64,000 bases of DNA from Salinispora vitiensis. Lineage in GTDB: Bacteria > Actinomycetota > Actinomycetes > Mycobacteriales > Micromonosporaceae. The stretch covers positions 2,058,501-2,122,500 of the forward strand of contig NZ_KB900388.1 of assembly GCF_000378825.1 (NCBI RefSeq). The letters run 5' to 3'. Of the stretch, positions 62,434-64,000 are shown in pieces (within the stretch, counting starts at the first letter, position 1; each line of letters opens with the position of its first letter). Both the position numbers and the translations under genes were made by a program. Below the pieces are notes generated by a model, which saw only the letters and a program-made list of their open reading frames with translations, was not told the origin of the DNA and searched no databases.

Positions 62434-64000
62434 GTGTGGTCGCGACACGTCCGTGCCCTGGAGTGGCTTCGGCAACGGGATCCGGACTACTGCGTCATCC
62501 GCCATGCGACCCGGGTGACCCTCGTCGCCTGCCTCCTCTTCTACGGCTTCCGGTACGGCCTGAACAGCACGATCATGGCCACGTACGCGCTCTTCGGCAC
62601 CATCGCCACCGGCATCTTCGCCCAGCTGCCGGGCGGGTCGGCGCACCGGGCCCGGACGCTGCTCGCCGCCCTGCCGGTCATCTGGGTCCTGATCGCCGTC
62701 GGAACCGTCCTGGCGGTGAGCACCTGGGCCGCCACGATCGGCATGCTGGTGATCGGGTTCGCCGTGGCGTTCGCCGGTGTCGGCGGACCTCGCCTGATCG
62801 GCCTCGTCGGCGCGTTTCAGATCTCCTACATCCTGGCCAGCTTTCCCCCGTACCAGCCCGACACCCTGCCGGAACGGCTGGCCGGAGTGACGCTTGCCGT
62901 CGTGCTGATCGCGGCAGCAGAGCTGTGGCTGTGGCCCGGGCCGGCGCCGACAACCACCTCGCGACGCCTGGGCGGGGCCGCGCGGAGTATCGCCTCGTTC
63001 GTGGCCGCGCTCGCGGACCTGCTGGCCGGGCAGTCAGCAGCGGGCGAGGCGGCCCGACAGCGCCGGGCTACGGCGGCCGAAGCGGTCAAGCAGACCCAGA
63101 TGTGGCGGCTGCCGCCGTCCGAGCGGGCATCCTCGGCGAGCCGGCGAGACCACGCGCTGCGGGACGCGGCTACCGACCTGCACCAGACGTTCCGGCACGC
63201 CGAGTGGCTCCTTGAGGCCCACCCGACGAGCACCGACGTGGGCGCGGCGAGGTCCCTACGGGACTGCGCGGCGTCCCTGCGCCACTCCGGCGACGCACTG
63301 TTGGGAAGAGAGCGGGCGTCCCCCGACCGGGCCGTTTCCAGCGAGCACCAGCAGCCGGACGGTGGGCGATCGGCCACTACCGAGAAGCTCCGCGTGGCCA
63401 TGATCGTCCGGTCGCTGGCCCGGCACACGGACTTCGTCGCGACTGCCGTCCGGATCGCGGGAGGCCACCCTGGCAACACCCCCCATCAACCGGGAGGACC
63501 ACACAGCTTCTGGTATCTACGGCGGAGCACCCCGTCGCTGTACTGGCAGCGGCTGCGGATACACCTCACCCCACGCTCCGTGTTCTTCCAGCGGGCCCTG
63601 CGACTCGCCGTCGCTCTGGCCGCCGCCCGGTTCGTCGCCGGTGCGCTGGATCTGGAGCACGGCTTCTGGGTGCTCCTGGCTACCCTCAGCCTCCTCCGGA
63701 CCTCCGCGGCGGAGACGTGGGCCACGTTCCGCCGGGCCCTGGCCGGCACCCTCGTCGGCGCCGCCGCCGGGGCCCTGTTGCTGCTGGCCTCTCCCGGGCA
63801 GGAGACGTACGCGGTGATCCTGCCCCTGGCACTGGGGCTGGCCCTGTGGGCGGGGCCGCTACTCGGGCTCGCCTGGGCGCAGGCGTTTCTCACGCTGGTG
63901 CTGATCGCCGCCTTCGCTCAGCTCACCCCGACGGACTGGCATCTGGCCGGTGTCCGCCTGCTGGACGTCCTGATTGGCGCGGTGATCGGCCTCGTCACCG
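62434..64000 (+). CDS. FUSC-family (fusaric acid resistance-like) membrane protein, cut by window end
   Basis: The open frame runs 522 codons to the window edge. The N-terminus VWSRHVRALEWLRQRDPDYC leads into hydrophobic helices (LVACLLFYGFRYGLNSTIMA, then TLLAALPVIWVLIAVGTVLA, LVIGFAVAFAGVGGPRLIGL). A ~240-residue soluble middle (Ala/Arg-rich) follows. A second hydrophobic block starts near FFQRALRLAVALAAARFVAG (~390) and continues past the end. This two-half design is that of FUSC/YccS-like efflux or uncharacterized transporters. Substrate unknown. The C-terminus is missing, so length cannot be compared. Confidence 0.83.
   Translation, partial: MWSRHVRALEWLRQRDPDYCVIRHATRVTLVACLLFYGFRYGLNSTIMATYALFGTIATGIFAQLPGGSAHRARTLLAALPVIWVLIAVGTVLAVSTWAATIGMLVIGFAVAFAGVGGPRLIGLVGAFQISYILASFPPYQPDTLPERLAGVTLAVVLIAAAELWLWPGPAPTTTSRRLGGAARSIASFVAALADLLAGQSAAGEAARQRRATAAEAVKQTQMWRLPPSERASSASRRDHALRDAATDLHQTFRHAEWLLEAHPTSTDVGAARSLRDCAASLRHSGDALLGRERASPDRAVSSEHQQPDGGRSATTEKLRVAMIVRSLARHTDFVATAVRIAGGHPGNTPHQPGGPHSFWYLRRSTPSLYWQRLRIHLTPRSVFFQRALRLAVALAAARFVAGALDLEHGFWVLLATLSLLRTSAAETWATFRRALAGTLVGAAAGALLLLASPGQETYAVILPLALGLALWAGPLLGLAWAQAFLTLVLIAAFAQLTPTDWHLAGVRLLDVLIGAVIGLVT

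Overview
The window is very GC-rich, gene-dense DNA with GTG/TTG starts, typical of a high-GC actinobacterium. Codon use, the family set (otsA, PimB-like mannosyltransferase, actinobacterial qcrCAB with a Tat-type Rieske protein, actinobacterial MurA, DUF3043) and the gene order point to Micromonosporaceae, most likely a Salinispora- or Micromonospora-like organism. That assignment is inference. From memory, much of the order (Rv2179c-like exoribonuclease, SRPBCC protein, FadD15-like ligase, PimB-like enzyme, DEDD/GIY-YIG protein, trpD, ctaE-qcrCAB, ctaF-ctaC, adenosine kinase, HesB protein, glycerate kinase, DUF3043, cobU/T-cobS, gcvT, leucyl aminopeptidase, dlaT-like E2) runs parallel to the Rv2179c-Rv2215 segment of Mycobacterium tuberculosis. 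The window is therefore mainly conserved actinobacterial core chromosome with lineage-specific genes inserted.

Layout. 1-5.7 kb: start of pfkA (partial), exoribonuclease, Crp/Fnr regulator, membrane protein, otsA, and an alpha/beta hydrolase lacking its nucleophile serine. 5.7-11.2 kb: flavin monooxygenase, glucokinase with two partner genes, and a long-chain acyl-CoA ligase. 11.2-16.3 kb: NarL-type two-component pair, SAM methyltransferase overlapping a GGDEF/EAL protein. 16.3-21.1 kb: PimB-like mannosyltransferase coupled to an M48 protease, a small Cys-rich protein, a NYN-domain protein. 21.2-26.7 kb: DEDD exonuclease/GIY-YIG fusion, an ACT-less (p)ppGpp synthetase/hydrolase, NUDIX hydrolase, sugar nucleotidyltransferase, RAM-domain protein. 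26.8-36.1 kb: respiratory region (qcrB-qcrA-qcrC-ctaE; ctaG; ctaF-ctaC) with trpD and a receiver-like protein inside; ctaD is absent. 36.3-43.4 kb: cysteine desulfurase plus TusA, adenosine kinase, ErpA-type protein, glycerate kinase, nadA, murA. 43.4-50.1 kb: DUF3043, a giant WG-repeat protein, aldo/keto reductase, site-2 protease. 50.2-57.7 kb: CobU-CobT fusion, cobS, DUF2314 protein, gcvT, leucyl aminopeptidase. 57.8-61.1 kb: lipoamide dehydrogenase and the two-lipoyl E2. 61.2-64.0 kb: a compact accessory module: a minimal GntR regulator facing two tiny overlapping Cys-motif genes and a FUSC membrane protein (cut by the window end).

How the genes work together. ctaE-qcrCAB, ctaC, ctaF and ctaG build the bcc-aa3 respiratory branch. 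lpdA and the E2 feed it as 2-oxoacid dehydrogenase components, and gcvT shares the lipoamide/one-carbon chemistry. CobU/T and CobS assemble the lower ligand of cobalamin. Cysteine desulfurase/TusA and the ErpA-type protein handle sulfur and Fe-S clusters, which QcrA and NadA need. Regulation is dense: a Crp, a two-component system, a c-di-GMP protein and a (p)ppGpp enzyme.

Two general patterns stand out. Many genes have a TANNNT hexamer 6-8 nt before the start codon and no convincing Shine-Dalgarno, the geometry of leaderless mRNAs. Strong perfect hairpins close most transcription units. No tRNA, rRNA, CRISPR array, insertion sequence or known riboswitch was seen.
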